Below, piece by piece: positions 1 through 7,775 of a stretch of 25,527 nucleotides of DNA; the stretch's first letter is position 1; the number at the start of each line of letters is the position of its first letter. A program made the position numbers and the translations under genes. Under the pieces are notes generated by a model. It was not told the DNA's origin and did not search any database. It saw nothing but the letters and a program-made list of their open reading frames with translations. The stretch covers positions 1 through 25,527 of the forward strand of contig URXG01000032.1 of assembly GCA_900551715.1 (NCBI GenBank). Reading direction: 5' to 3'. The stretch is from an uncultured Blautia sp. (GTDB taxonomy: Bacteria > Bacillota > Clostridia > Lachnospirales > Lachnospiraceae).

Positions 1-100
1 CTAACCTCCCTCCAGTTGTAGATTGTGCTAAAATACAACTGTCTGGGTATTTTTTTCTTGCACGTGTTTTATTATATATCATAGCTGTGACTTTCGTCAA
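1..100 (-). promoter_or_regulatory. Sigma-A promoter and leader for a gene beyond the left edge
   Basis: On the minus strand there is a -35 TTGACG (95-100), an 18-base spacer and a -10 TATAAT (71-76), so transcription should start near position 64 and run leftward. The leader contains an 8-bp inverted repeat (CAGTTGTA-type arms at 34-41 and 13-20) that ends exactly where a strong ribosome binding site, GGAGGGAGG (5-13), begins. The start codon must lie beyond position 1, so the gene itself is not visible. The hairpin abutting the Shine-Dalgarno sequence could influence translation. Read on the plus strand, the same repeat followed by a T-run at 51-56 might instead serve as a weak terminator for a rightward gene outside the window; the promoter reading is better supported. 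Confidence 0.65.
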
Positions 101-120
101 CAACAAATTGGCTATTTTTA

Positions 121-150
121 GAAAAAATTTCTGAGCCAGGTGGAAACCTG
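121..150 (-). terminator. Weak intrinsic terminator after alaS
   Basis: Downstream of the alaS stop, a short CAGGT/ACCTG hairpin with a TTCC loop (137-150) is followed, after about six bases, by the sequence AAATTTTTTC on the minus strand. The stem is only 5 bp and the T-run is slightly displaced, so termination may be partial. Confidence 0.35.
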
Positions 151-168
151 TTACAGTGTATGGATATA

Positions 169-2808
169 TCAGTGAAGCTGCTGTTCCAAAATTCCTGCTG
201 CTGCTTCTACTGCTTCCTGTGCCTTTTCAGGATTCTTACCACCAGCCTGTGCCATGTTTGGACGGCCACCGCCGCCACCGCCTACGATAGCTGCTACACC
301 TTTGATCAGATTACCTGCATGAGCTCCTGCCTTCTGTGCACCATCTGTAGCCATGGCAAGAAGGTTTACTTTGCCGCCATTTACTGCTGCAAGAACCACA
401 ACACCTTCGCCAAGTTTCTCTTTCAGCTGGTCACCCAGATCACGAAGACCGTTCATATCTACACCATCCACTTTGGCAGCCAGAAGTTTGATGCCTTTGA
501 CCTCAACAACCTGATCCATAACATTGCCAAGGGATCCCTGTGCGAGTTTGCTCTTGAGGGAATCATTCTCGCCCTGGAGGGCTTTGACTTCTGCCTGAAG
601 ATGAGAAATCTTTTCAGATACTTCAGATGGCTGAGTTTTCAGAAGTTTTGCTGCTGCATGAAGCAGTGACTCCTGTTTTTTGTAATATTCAATAACGCCG
701 TTGCCAGTCAGTGCTTCGATACGACGTACACCTGCTGCAACACCTGCCTCAGATACAATCTTGAAGAGCATAATGGAACTGGTATTTTTTACATGGGTAC
801 CACCACAGAGTTCCCTGGAGAAATCACCCATGGAAACCACACGTACTTTCTGATCATATTTCTCGCCAAACAGTGCCATTGCACCGGACTTCTTAGCTTC
901 CTCTACATCCATAACGGTAGTTTCAACCGGAAGTGCAGCCTGGATCTCTTTGTTTACCAGAGCCTCAGTAGCTTCAATCTCTTCCTGAGTCATTGCCTGG
1001 AAATGGGCAAAGTCAAAACGGAGTCTTTCTGGTGTTACCAGAGAACCCTTCTGTTCTACGTGTGCTCCCAGAACAGTTTTCAGAGCTTTCTGAAGAAGAT
1101 GTGTTGCACTGTGGTTCTTTTCTGTGTCTCGACGGGCCTGTTCGTTTACTTTCAGAGATACAGTATCACCTGTGGAGATCATACCGGATTCCATATGACC
1201 TACATGACCGAATTTGCCACCACGAAGTTTAATGGTATCTTCTACCACAAATCTGCCATTGGCTGTCTCAATAACACCGCAGTCACCTTCCTGTCCACCC
1301 ATAGTTGCATAGAAAGGTGTTTCTTTTACGAATACAGTTCCCTTCTGTCCTTCCATAAGAGAAGTAATGATCTCGGATTCTGTAGTAAGTACAGTTACTT
1401 CAGAATCATAAGTAAGATGATCATAGCCTACAAACTCTGTTGTTACATTCACATCGATCTCATCGTATACAGTGGCATCTGCACCCATATAGTTGGTAAC
1501 TTCACGAGCAGTACGTGCTTTTACTCTCTGTTCTTCCATTGCTTTCTGGAAGCCTTCTTCATCGATTCCGTATCCCTTTTCTTCCAGAATCTCTTTGGTC
1601 AGATCAAGAGGGAATCCATAAGTATCGTAAAGTTTGAAAGCATCGTCTCCGGAGAGAGTCTTTTCTCCTGCTGCAGTCATTTTTTCTTCCAGATCGGACA
1701 GAATACGAAGCCCCTGGTCAATGGTCTTGTTAAACTGATTCTCTTCGTTGGTAAGTACGTTGAAGATAAAATCTTTCTTTTCTTCCAGTTCCGGATATCC
1801 TGCTTTGGAACCGTTGATCACTTCTTCGCTTAATTTAGCGAGGAAAGCTCCCTTGATGCCAAGAAGACGTCCATGGCGGGCAGCACGACGGATCAGACGA
1901 CGAAGTACATATCCTCGTCCTTCGTTGGTAGGCATGATACCGTCAGAAATCATAAATGTAGCGGAACGGATATGGTCTGTGATCAGACGGATGGATACGT
2001 CATCATTATAGTTCTTTTCATATTCTTTGCCGGAAATCTGGCATACAAGATTACGAAGTGCACAGATGGTATCTACATCAAAGATAGAGTCAACATCCTG
2101 AACAACTACCGCCAGACGTTCAAGTCCCATACCGGTATCAATATTTTTCTGCTTCAGAGTGGTGTAATTGCCGTTACCGTCATTTTCAAACTGGGTGAAT
2201 ACATTGTTCCATACTTCCATGTAACGGTCACAGTCACAGCCTACTGTACAGCCAGGCTTACCACATCCGTATTTTTCTCCACGATCATAATAGATCTCAG
2301 AACATGGACCACATGGACCTGCACCATGCTCCCAGAAGTTGTCTTCTTTTCCAAAACGGAAAATACGGTCAGCAGGAATGCCAACCTCCTTATTCCAGAT
2401 ATCAAAAGCCTCATCATCCTCCAGATATACAGACGGATAAAGACGGTTCGCATCCAGTCCTACTACTTCTGTAAGGAATTCCCAGGACCAGTGGATCGCT
2501 TCTGTTTTGAAGTAATCACCGAAAGAGAAGTTTCCAAGCATTTCAAAAAATGTACCATGGCGAGCTGTTTTACCAACGTTTTCGATATCACCGGTACGGA
2601 TGCATTTCTGGCATGTGGTGACTCTTGTTCTCGGTGGTTTTTCAGCACCGGTAAAGTATGGTTTCAGCGGAGCCATACCTGCATTGATCAGCAGAAGGCT
2701 CTTGTCTCCCTGAGGTACCAGAGAGAAGCTTTTCATTGCAAGATGTCCTTTACTTTCCATGAAATCAAGGAACATCTTACGAAGTTCGTTTACTCCGTAT
2801 TTTTTCAT
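169..2808 (-). CDS. alaS: Alanine--tRNA ligase (AlaRS)
   Basis: Cytoplasmic class II synthetase that charges tRNA-Ala with alanine and clears mischarged Ser/Gly. The 879 residues match the usual family length. The N-terminal catalytic core shows the class II region near the ARHGTFFEMLGNFSFGDYFK segment. The editing domain has its metal-site signatures HSATHLL (about residue 564) and CGGTH (about 667). The C-terminal C-Ala domain ends in the typical Gly-rich GGGGGGRPNMAQAGG stretch. The ATG at 2808 has AGGAG six bases upstream. Only 28 bases separate it from the tyrS stop and no promoter or T-box of its own is visible, so it should be co-transcribed with tyrS under the tyrosine T-box. Identification is certain; the operon claim is inference from spacing. 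Confidence 0.98.
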   Translation of the reverse strand: MKKYGVNELRKMFLDFMESKGHLAMKSFSLVPQGDKSLLLINAGMAPLKPYFTGAEKPPRTRVTTCQKCIRTGDIENVGKTARHGTFFEMLGNFSFGDYFKTEAIHWSWEFLTEVVGLDANRLYPSVYLEDDEAFDIWNKEVGIPADRIFRFGKEDNFWEHGAGPCGPCSEIYYDRGEKYGCGKPGCTVGCDCDRYMEVWNNVFTQFENDGNGNYTTLKQKNIDTGMGLERLAVVVQDVDSIFDVDTICALRNLVCQISGKEYEKNYNDDVSIRLITDHIRSATFMISDGIMPTNEGRGYVLRRLIRRAARHGRLLGIKGAFLAKLSEEVINGSKAGYPELEEKKDFIFNVLTNEENQFNKTIDQGLRILSDLEEKMTAAGEKTLSGDDAFKLYDTYGFPLDLTKEILEEKGYGIDEEGFQKAMEEQRVKARTAREVTNYMGADATVYDEIDVNVTTEFVGYDHLTYDSEVTVLTTESEIITSLMEGQKGTVFVKETPFYATMGGQEGDCGVIETANGRFVVEDTIKLRGGKFGHVGHMESGMISTGDTVSLKVNEQARRDTEKNHSATHLLQKALKTVLGAHVEQKGSLVTPERLRFDFAHFQAMTQEEIEATEALVNKEIQAALPVETTVMDVEEAKKSGAMALFGEKYDQKVRVVSMGDFSRELCGGTHVKNTSSIMLFKIVSEAGVAAGVRRIEALTGNGVIEYYKKQESLLHAAAKLLKTQPSEVSEKISHLQAEVKALQGENDSLKSKLAQGSLGNVMDQVVEVKGIKLLAAKVDGVDMNGLRDLGDQLKEKLGEGVVVLAAVNGGKVNLLAMATDGAQKAGAHAGNLIKGVAAIVGGGGGGRPNMAQAGGKNPEKAQEAVEAAAGILEQQLH

Positions 2809-2836
2809 GGTAATCTCCTCCTAAAGGTTTACTTTA

Positions 2837-4066
2837 TTATTTAACGTAGATACGGTTAAATTTCTTTTTGCCACGTTTCAGTACAAGACCGTCACCGGAA
2901 AAAGCATCTTTAGATACTGTGTGTTTGACGTCAGTGATCTTTTCTCCGTCAATGGAAACACCGCCCTGTTCAATGGCACGACGTCCTTCGGAACGGGTAG
3001 GAACCAGACCTGCTTTAATCAGCATAGTGATCAGATCAATGGTATCATCGTCTGCAAAATCTTCAGCTGTCAGTTCCGTAGATGGCATGTGTGCAGTATC
3101 TGCTGCTCCTGAAAAAAGAGCTCTTGCACCTTCCTGAGCTTTTTTTGCTTCTTCCTCTCCATGTACAAGATTGGTAAGCTCGTATGCAAGGATTTCTTTG
3201 GCTTTATTTAACTGACTACCTTCCCATTTTGCCATTTCGTCGATCTGTTCCAGTGGAAGGAAAGTAAGAAGGCGCATACATTTAATGACATCTGCATCAT
3301 CTACATTTCTCCAATACTGATAGAAATCAAACGGAGAAGTTTTGTTTGGATCAAGCCATACAGCACCGGACTGTGTCTTACCCATCTTCTTTCCTTCAGA
3401 GTTCAGAAGAAGTGTAATGGTCATTGCATAGGCATCTTTGCCAAGTTTACGACGTATCAGTTCTGTACCGCCAAGCATGTTACTCCACTGGTCATCTCCA
3501 CCGAACTGCATATTACAACCGTATTTCTGATACAGCATGTAGAAGTCATAACTCTGCATGATCATATAGTTAAATTCAAGGAAACTTAACCCTCTTTCCA
3601 TACGCTGTTTGTAGCATTCTGCGGTAAGCATACGGTTTACAGAAAAATGTGCTCCCACATCACGAAGAAGATCTACATAGTTTAAGTTCAGAAGCCAGTC
3701 AGCATTGTTTACCATAAGAGCTTTTCCGTCGGAAAAGTCAATAAAACGAGACATCTGTTTCTTGAAACAGTCAATATTGTGCTGAATGGTTTCTTTGGTC
3801 ATCATTTGACGCATGTCTGTTCTTCCGGATGGATCTCCGATCATACCGGTTCCGCCTCCAAGGAGAGCGATCGGACGATTGCCTGCCATCTGAAGACGTT
3901 TCATCAGGCAAAGTGCCATGAAATGTCCTACATGAAGGCTGTCGGCAGTAGGATCAAAACCGATATAAAAGGTAGCTTTACCGTTGTTTACCATTTCTTT
4001 GATCTCATCTTCATCTGTTACCTGGGCAATCAGACCTCTGGCCTTAAGTTCTTCCCAAACTGTCAT
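2837..4066 (-). CDS. tyrS: Tyrosine--tRNA ligase (TyrRS)
   Basis: Cytoplasmic class I synthetase that charges tRNA-Tyr. It has 409 residues, normal for bacterial TyrRS. Visible motifs are the HIGH-type HVGH at 45-48, the tyrosine-pocket region QFGGDDQWSN at 187-196, the KMSKS-type KKMGKT at 226-231, and a C-terminal S4 RNA-binding domain (about 343-409, around LVPTRSEGRRAIEQGGVSI). The ATG at 4066 follows AGGAGG at good spacing. It is the first gene after a full T-box leader whose specifier codon reads UAC (Tyr), which independently confirms the identity and gives its regulation: read-through when uncharged tRNA-Tyr accumulates. alaS follows 28 bases downstream. Confidence 0.98.
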   Translation of the reverse strand: MTVWEELKARGLIAQVTDEDEIKEMVNNGKATFYIGFDPTADSLHVGHFMALCLMKRLQMAGNRPIALLGGGTGMIGDPSGRTDMRQMMTKETIQHNIDCFKKQMSRFIDFSDGKALMVNNADWLLNLNYVDLLRDVGAHFSVNRMLTAECYKQRMERGLSFLEFNYMIMQSYDFYMLYQKYGCNMQFGGDDQWSNMLGGTELIRRKLGKDAYAMTITLLLNSEGKKMGKTQSGAVWLDPNKTSPFDFYQYWRNVDDADVIKCMRLLTFLPLEQIDEMAKWEGSQLNKAKEILAYELTNLVHGEEEAKKAQEGARALFSGAADTAHMPSTELTAEDFADDDTIDLITMLIKAGLVPTRSEGRRAIEQGGVSIDGEKITDVKHTVSKDAFSGDGLVLKRGKKKFNRIYVK

Positions 4067-4086
4067 TTTTTCATCCTCCTGTTATC

Positions 4087-4345
4087 AAAAAAGCCCGGTT
4101 CCTGTCCGTTTAGGACGAGAACCGGGTCCCGTGATACCACCTAAATTCGCAGAAATAATCTGCCTCATTGAGCACAATAACGAGTGCCAATCCGCTGCAG
4201 CCTACTGGTAAATTCGGTGCAGAGCTCCAGGATGTATTCGCATGAATTTCCCACGCGCCTCTCACCACCCGGCTACTCTCTGTGTGTTCCCTTCAGGCTA
4301 CTTTTTCCCTTCAAAGCCTGTTTGGTATATGTTTGAATGTATACG
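4087..4345 (-). promoter_or_regulatory. Tyrosine T-box leader with attenuator
   Basis: The minus strand reads as a classical T-box. A Stem I region (about 4200-4320) has AGAGAG and GGTGGTGAGAG elements. A specifier loop reads GAA-UAC-AUC with the Tyr codon UAC at 4234-4236. The T-box sequence AGGTGGTATCACGG lies at about 4129-4142 and its UGGU pairs with the tRNA ACCA end. A strong terminator hairpin (arms CCCGGTTC and GAACCGGG type, 4093-4126) runs into six Ts (4087-4092). The leader precedes tyrS directly. From the known mechanism, uncharged tRNA-Tyr stabilises the antiterminator and turns on tyrS, and by read-through alaS. Confidence 0.95.
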
Positions 4346-4351
4346 CTTAAA

Positions 4352-4380
4352 AGTATACAAACACCAAAAATGTTTGTCAA
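4352..4380 (-). promoter_or_regulatory. Sigma-A promoter of the tyrS T-box transcript
   Basis: Minus strand: perfect -35 TTGACA (4375-4380), 17-base spacer, -10 TATACT (4352-4357). The predicted start near 4345 lies just ahead of the T-box Stem I. Confidence 0.9.
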
Positions 4381-4460
4381 GGGTGTTTTCTTAACGTTTT
4401 AACAACTTAAAGTGATAAAAGTAACTGATAAAAATCTGCAAATGGTTATTTTCTTTCTGT

Positions 4461-4489
4461 CACCCGGGACAGGTTCCTTTCATAAAATG
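4461..4489 (+). promoter_or_regulatory. Possible sigma-K-like promoter of the Cys-rich protein gene
   Basis: CACC (4461-4464), 16 bases, then CATAAAATG (4481-4489). This fits the mother-cell sigma-K pattern mACm-N16/17-CATAnnnTA with one mismatch. A start at about 4495 would leave a leader of roughly 25 bases before the ATG at 4521, with the Shine-Dalgarno GGAGG at 4508-4512. No good sigma-A promoter is seen in the interval. The match is short, so this is a hypothesis consistent with a spore-surface type product. Confidence 0.4.
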
Positions 4490-4520
4490 AAGTGTAAATA
4501 AATATTTGGAGGATTCCTTC

Positions 4521-4793
4521 ATGAGTGATTTAGCTGCTACAAACTGTGGATGTGAAGAAAGATGTGGATGTGGTAACGGATGCGGTAACGGCTGTGGCAA
4601 TAATGGCTGGGGTCTTGCTAACGGAAGTTCCTGTAACTGCATTCTCTGGATCATCATTCTCATGTGCTGCTGTGGCAACAATGGCTGCGGAAATGGCTGC
4701 GGCTGTAGCAACAGTGGTGACAACTGCTGGCTGATCATTGTACTCCTGCTGCTTTGCGGTGGCTGTGGCAATAATGGTTGTGGATGCTGCTGA
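4521..4793 (+). CDS. Small Cys/Gly/Asn-rich protein with two hydrophobic segments
   Basis: Ninety residues with 20 cysteines and many Gly and Asn. Two similar units are visible, each a CGNGCG/GNNGCG-type stretch joined to a hydrophobic run: ILWIIILM at about 44-51 and WLIIVLLLL at about 71-79. The protein ends in CGCC. I recall similar clostridial proteins being named chorion-class high-cysteine proteins, and the aliphatic run also recalls small YjcZ-type sporulation proteins. Neither gives a proven function. A spore coat or cross-linked surface role is inference, weakly supported by the sigma-K-like promoter. The ATG at 4521 is chosen over an in-frame TTG at 4506 because GGAGG (4508-4512) sits just upstream of it and inside the longer version. 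It is a single-gene unit with a strong terminator 14 bases after the stop. Confidence 0.85.
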   Translation: MSDLAATNCGCEERCGCGNGCGNGCGNNGWGLANGSSCNCILWIIILMCCCGNNGCGNGCGCSNSGDNCWLIIVLLLLCGGCGNNGCGCC

Positions 4794-4806
4794 CAGAATC
4801 TGCCCG

Positions 4807-4834
4807 GGCAGAGGTTAATTCCTCTGCCTTTTTT
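4807..4834 (+). terminator. Intrinsic terminator after the Cys-rich gene
   Basis: Perfect 8-bp stem GGCAGAGG (4807-4814) and CCTCTGCC (4821-4828) with a 6-base loop, followed by six Ts (4829-4834). Confidence 0.92.
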
Positions 4835-4839
4835 GAGGT

Positions 4840-5147
4840 GGATTTTCAGAATCTGCTGTGGAAACTGATTTTTGCTTTTTCCTTTTCATGCATTCCAAAT
4901 CTATCTCATAAAAAGCATTTCCACGAAGAATCAGGTTTTCATTCCTGTTTCTGTCAGGATTCTTATTCTCTGCGAATTCTTCCATATTCTGATTTCCTTT
5001 CTGTTTCTGTTAAATGATTTACGATATATATGAATTGATACCTGCGAATTATTTCGTGCAATCCGATATATGTTTATAGTATGTCAGATCATGGGATACT
5101 GTCATACCATAAAAGCAAAAAGCATACTATGATCATGGGAGGTTTTT
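4840..5147. other. Intergenic region without a convincing gene
   Basis: About 300 bases, pyrimidine-rich on the plus strand up to about 5010 and AT-rich afterwards. I see no credible start with a ribosome binding site, no tRNA and no known riboswitch. The only structure is the repeat cluster at 5076-5140 just before the next gene. A possible -10 TATAGT lies at 5075-5080 but has no good -35. Confidence 0.6.
5076..5140 (+). promoter_or_regulatory. Nested repeats upstream of the two-gene unknown operon
   Basis: Three overlapping patterns occur directly before the ATG at 5148. The 10-base direct repeat GATCATGGGA appears at 5087-5096 and 5131-5140, the second copy overlapping the ribosome binding site GGGAGG. 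The inverted repeat ATAGTATG/CATACTAT lies at 5076-5083 and 5123-5130. A hairpin pairs GTATGTCAG (5079-5087) with CTGTCATAC (5099-5107), 8 of 9 bases. Because one copy touches the Shine-Dalgarno sequence, this could be an operator or a translational control element. No regulator is encoded nearby. Confidence 0.45.
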
Positions 5148-5474
5148 ATGGAAAATAAGCATTTACCACAAACCGTTCTTGATGAGATAGTCACCGATGA
5201 CAACCGACAAATGCTGAAAGCCTTTATACCCTATCTTCCCTTTCGGGGGCAGCAGTTTCTGTCTGTTTATACCAAAACATCAGAACTAATGAATACCCTT
5301 TCTCTCTTTTCGAATTCCTGTAAGGATATGGAAATCTGCAGTTCCGATGTTTCGGATCCTTTGGATATGCTGGAAGAAATCCGTCCATTTACTTATGGAC
5401 AGAGCCAACAGAAACTGAACCAGGTTACCAATATGCTGGCTATGATGCAGATCCTGAAAACCATGAACGAATAA
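5148..5474 (+). CDS. Small conserved-looking protein of unknown function (first of a pair)
   Basis: 108 residues, soluble, with no signal peptide or membrane segment. It appears mostly helical, with a region LKAFIPYLPFRGQQFLSVYTK (about 24-44) followed by a short Cys/Ser/Asp-rich middle (SCKDMEICSSDVSD, about 57-70) and a Gln/Met-rich C-terminal helix. I do not recognise a named family. The ATG at 5148 follows GGGAGG. It is 28 bases upstream of a second small gene on the same strand, and both proteins end in similar Met-rich helices, so they probably form an operon and may interact. The function is not predictable from what I can see. Confidence 0.8.
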   Translation: MENKHLPQTVLDEIVTDDNRQMLKAFIPYLPFRGQQFLSVYTKTSELMNTLSLFSNSCKDMEICSSDVSDPLDMLEEIRPFTYGQSQQKLNQVTNMLAMMQILKTMNE

Positions 5475-5502
5475 ACACAAATCAATCTGTAAAGGAGAAT
5501 TT

Positions 5503-5775
5503 ATGAATGAGGACTGGAAAGAAAATCCTGAACTGAAAAATATGGATAAATCCAAACTGGATATGTTACAGCAACTTGCTGATCAGGGTGTGGGGAAAAA
5601 TCCCTCGGATATGCTTCCTTTTCTTATGGAGGCTGCTTCCAGAGGAAAAAAGAATGGGCTGAATTTTTCGCAACCGGAGATTTCTGCAATCCTGGATGTA
5701 TTGAAAGAAGGAAAAAGTCCCAAGGAACAGGCAAAAATGGACCGTATCATAGGACTGATGCGGATGATACGTTAA
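5503..5775 (+). CDS. Small helical protein of unknown function (second of a pair)
   Basis: Ninety residues, charged and probably all-helical. The middle PSDMLPFLMEAASRGKK is followed by a helix with FSQPEISAILDVL and a C-terminal IIGLMRMIR. I have the impression that short clostridial proteins of this kind commonly occur with a DMLPFLM/SxxEIxxI pattern, but I cannot name a family. The ATG at 5503 has AAAGGAG (5491-5497) upstream. It should be co-transcribed with the preceding gene. No plus-strand terminator with a good T-run follows; the hairpin at 5838-5873 is the nearest structure and might act from both sides. Confidence 0.8.
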   Translation: MNEDWKENPELKNMDKSKLDMLQQLADQGVGKNPSDMLPFLMEAASRGKKNGLNFSQPEISAILDVLKEGKSPKEQAKMDRIIGLMRMIR

Positions 5776-5832
5776 AAAATGTCGAAATACAGAGAATCTA
5801 CTACTGGCAGCTTCTCTTGCATACTTTAACAT

Positions 5833-5873
5833 AAAAACCCGTATCTGGCTGCAATAAACCAGCCAGGTACGGG
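5833..5873 (-). terminator. Terminator of the yicC-pgsA operon
   Basis: Long hairpin with arms CCCGTA-T-CTGGCTG (5838-5851) and CAGCCAG-G-TACGGG (5860-5873), with one mismatch. On the minus strand it runs into five Ts (5833-5837) 22 bases after the pgsA stop. On the plus strand only As follow directly, so it mainly serves the minus strand. Confidence 0.85.
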
Positions 5874-5894
5874 AGAAAAATCTGATTTTTTTGG

Positions 5895-6437
5895 TTATTC
5901 CTGCATAGAAAGTACGGACTTGTTCTGCCAGATGTAAGTTATAAGAGAAACCACTGTCAGTACAAGAGAAAGCCAGATAAAGATCTGCTCCAGAATTCCA
6001 AATACACTTCCTCCAAAATCCAGGATCAGAAGGATGATCATGATCATCTGGGATACGGTTTTGAATTTGCCCCAGTAATTTGCTGCAATGACTACACCGT
6101 TTTCTGCAGCAATCAGGCGGAAACCGCTGATAATAAATTCTCTGGCGATGATAATGATAACTACCCATGCAGGCAGTCTGTTCAGTTCAATCATGCAGAT
6201 CATGGCAGAGCATACAAGAAGCTTATCCGCCAGGGGATCCATAAATTTACCAAAATTGGTAATAAGGTTGTATTTTCTTGCAAGATGACCGTCAAACCAG
6301 TCAGTGATACTTGCAGCTGCAAATAATGCAAGCGAAATGTAACGGTTGGACTCTCCACCCCATCCGGTCAGTAAAAATATTACCAGGAAAGGAACCATGA
6401 TCATTCTTGCTACTGTAAGTTTATTCGGTGTATTCAT
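5895..6437 (-). CDS. pgsA: CDP-diacylglycerol--glycerol-3-phosphate 3-phosphatidyltransferase
   Basis: Integral membrane enzyme that makes phosphatidylglycerol phosphate, the committed step to phosphatidylglycerol and cardiolipin. The 180 residues are typical. The CDP-alcohol phosphatidyltransferase signature is complete: D46, D49, G50, A53, R54, G63, D67 and D71 in the spacing DxxDGxxARx8GxxxDxxxD. Four to five hydrophobic segments are visible, including ones at about 10-25, 34-45, 84-100 and 145-168. The ATG at 6437 lies inside the end of rimO (17-base overlap) with AGGAG nine bases upstream, so the two are translationally coupled. It is the last gene of the operon. Confidence 0.96.
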   Translation of the reverse strand: MNTPNKLTVARMIMVPFLVIFLLTGWGGESNRYISLALFAAASITDWFDGHLARKYNLITNFGKFMDPLADKLLVCSAMICMIELNRLPAWVVIIIIAREFIISGFRLIAAENGVVIAANYWGKFKTVSQMIMIILLILDFGGSVFGILEQIFIWLSLVLTVVSLITYIWQNKSVLSMQE

Positions 6438-7758
6438 CTGTTAATTCTCCTATTAAATCATATTCAAGAGCTCCTGTAACACGTACTTTTGCAAAATCAC
6501 CTGTTACCATAAGCTCTCCTGTCTGAACAAACATATAACCGTCTACTTTCGGAGCATCCATATAGGTACGTCCGATATATGCACTTTCTCCGGATACTTT
6601 GCCTTCGATCATTACAAGCATTTCCTGACCGATACGTTGATTGCCTTTGTCCAGAGAAATCTCCTGCTGCAGTTCCATGATCTCATCCCTACGTTCTTCT
6701 TTCAGTTCTTCCGGGATCTGATCTTTCATAGTAGCAGCGGGAGTGTCTTCTTCCGGTGAATACGTAAAGACACCAAGACGGTCAAATTCCATCTCATCTA
6801 CAAACTCCATCAGTTCCTGATGATCCTCTTCTGTCTCACCAGGGAAACCGGTGATCAGAGAGGTACGGAGAACAATATCCGGAATTTCTTTTCGAAGCTT
6901 TGTGATAATTTCAACAAGCTGTGCCTTGGAGGTACGACGTCCCATCCTTTTCAGGATACGGTCACTGCAATGTTGGATAGGAAGATCAAGATAATGACAG
7001 ATTTTCTTTTCTTCTTTCATTACCTGGATCAGTTCATCATAAATTTCCTCAGGATAACAATACAGAATACGGATCCAGCGGATGCCTTTGATCTGGCAGA
7101 GCTTTCTGAGAAGAAGATGCAGCGTTTTCTTTCCATAAAGATCTGTACCATATACAGTAGTTTCCTGAGCTACAAGAATCAGTTCTTTTACGCCCTGGGA
7201 AGCCATGTATTCAGCCTGTGCCAGAAGTCTTTCCTCCGGTACACTGCGGAAATTACCACGCAGAGAAGGAATAATACAGTAAGTACAGTGTTTGTCACAT
7301 CCTTCTGCAATCTTAAGATAGCCAAAATGTCCTCCTGTAGTGATCACTCTTCTGCCGGAATCTTCCGGAAGAGAGTTAATATCCTTAAACTCTTCAAAAT
7401 GCTTGCCAGCGGAAGCCTCATTCAGAGCCTGCACGATATCGTCATAAGAAGTGGTACCTAAGACAGCATCCACCTCCGGAATCTCCTGGACGATCTCTTC
7501 TTTATACCGCTGCGCCATGCAACCGGTAACGATCAGTACCTGACATATGCCTGATTTCTTATATTCTGCCATTTCGAGGATGGTGTTGATGCTCTCTTCT
7601 TTGGCATCGTGAATAAAGCAACAGGTATTGACCACAATTGCTTCTGCCTCTTCTTCAGAATCCACAATCTCGTGGCCGCTGCCTGTAAGAAGTCCAAGCA
7701 TTTCTTCGGAATCAGCAAGGTTCTTGTCACATCCCAGTGATATAAACAATATTTTCAT
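6421..7758 (-). CDS. rimO: Ribosomal protein S12 methylthiotransferase
   Basis: Radical-SAM enzyme that adds a methylthio group to the conserved Asp of ribosomal protein S12. The 445 residues match RimO. The N-terminal UPF0004 domain has its three cluster ligands at C10, C46 and C80. The radical-SAM cluster CxxxCxxC is C154, C158 and C161 (EGCDKHCTYC). A C-terminal TRAM domain covers about 375-440. The start MKILFISLGCDKN and the short TRAM region favour RimO over the tRNA enzyme MiaB. The ATG at 7758 has AGGAG five bases upstream. It lies between rpoZ (64-base gap holding a perfect hairpin) and pgsA (overlapping). Confidence 0.95.
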   Translation of the reverse strand: MKILFISLGCDKNLADSEEMLGLLTGSGHEIVDSEEEAEAIVVNTCCFIHDAKEESINTILEMAEYKKSGICQVLIVTGCMAQRYKEEIVQEIPEVDAVLGTTSYDDIVQALNEASAGKHFEEFKDINSLPEDSGRRVITTGGHFGYLKIAEGCDKHCTYCIIPSLRGNFRSVPEERLLAQAEYMASQGVKELILVAQETTVYGTDLYGKKTLHLLLRKLCQIKGIRWIRILYCYPEEIYDELIQVMKEEKKICHYLDLPIQHCSDRILKRMGRRTSKAQLVEIITKLRKEIPDIVLRTSLITGFPGETEEDHQELMEFVDEMEFDRLGVFTYSPEEDTPAATMKDQIPEELKEERRDEIMELQQEISLDKGNQRIGQEMLVMIEGKVSGESAYIGRTYMDAPKVDGYMFVQTGELMVTGDFAKVRVTGALEYDLIGELTDEYTE

Positions 7759-7775
7759 ATAATCTCCTGATAGAC

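Noticed and set aside
160..669. Plus-strand open frame with many Cys and Phe opposite alaS
   Set aside because: It lies fully antisense to the conserved end of alaS, has no ribosome binding site, and its composition is what the reverse frame of AlaRS codons gives.
793..2844. Long plus-strand open frames (346 and 323 residues) opposite alaS
   Set aside because: They are shadows of the high-confidence synthetase on the minus strand; no recognisable protein features.
4778..5017. 79-residue plus-strand open frame after the Cys-rich gene
   Set aside because: It begins inside the Cys-rich gene, runs through its terminator and has no ribosome binding site.
5099..5129. Sigma-G-like -10 CATACTA before the unknown gene pair
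   Set aside because: No matching -35 at the right distance, and the predicted start would fall inside the ribosome binding site.
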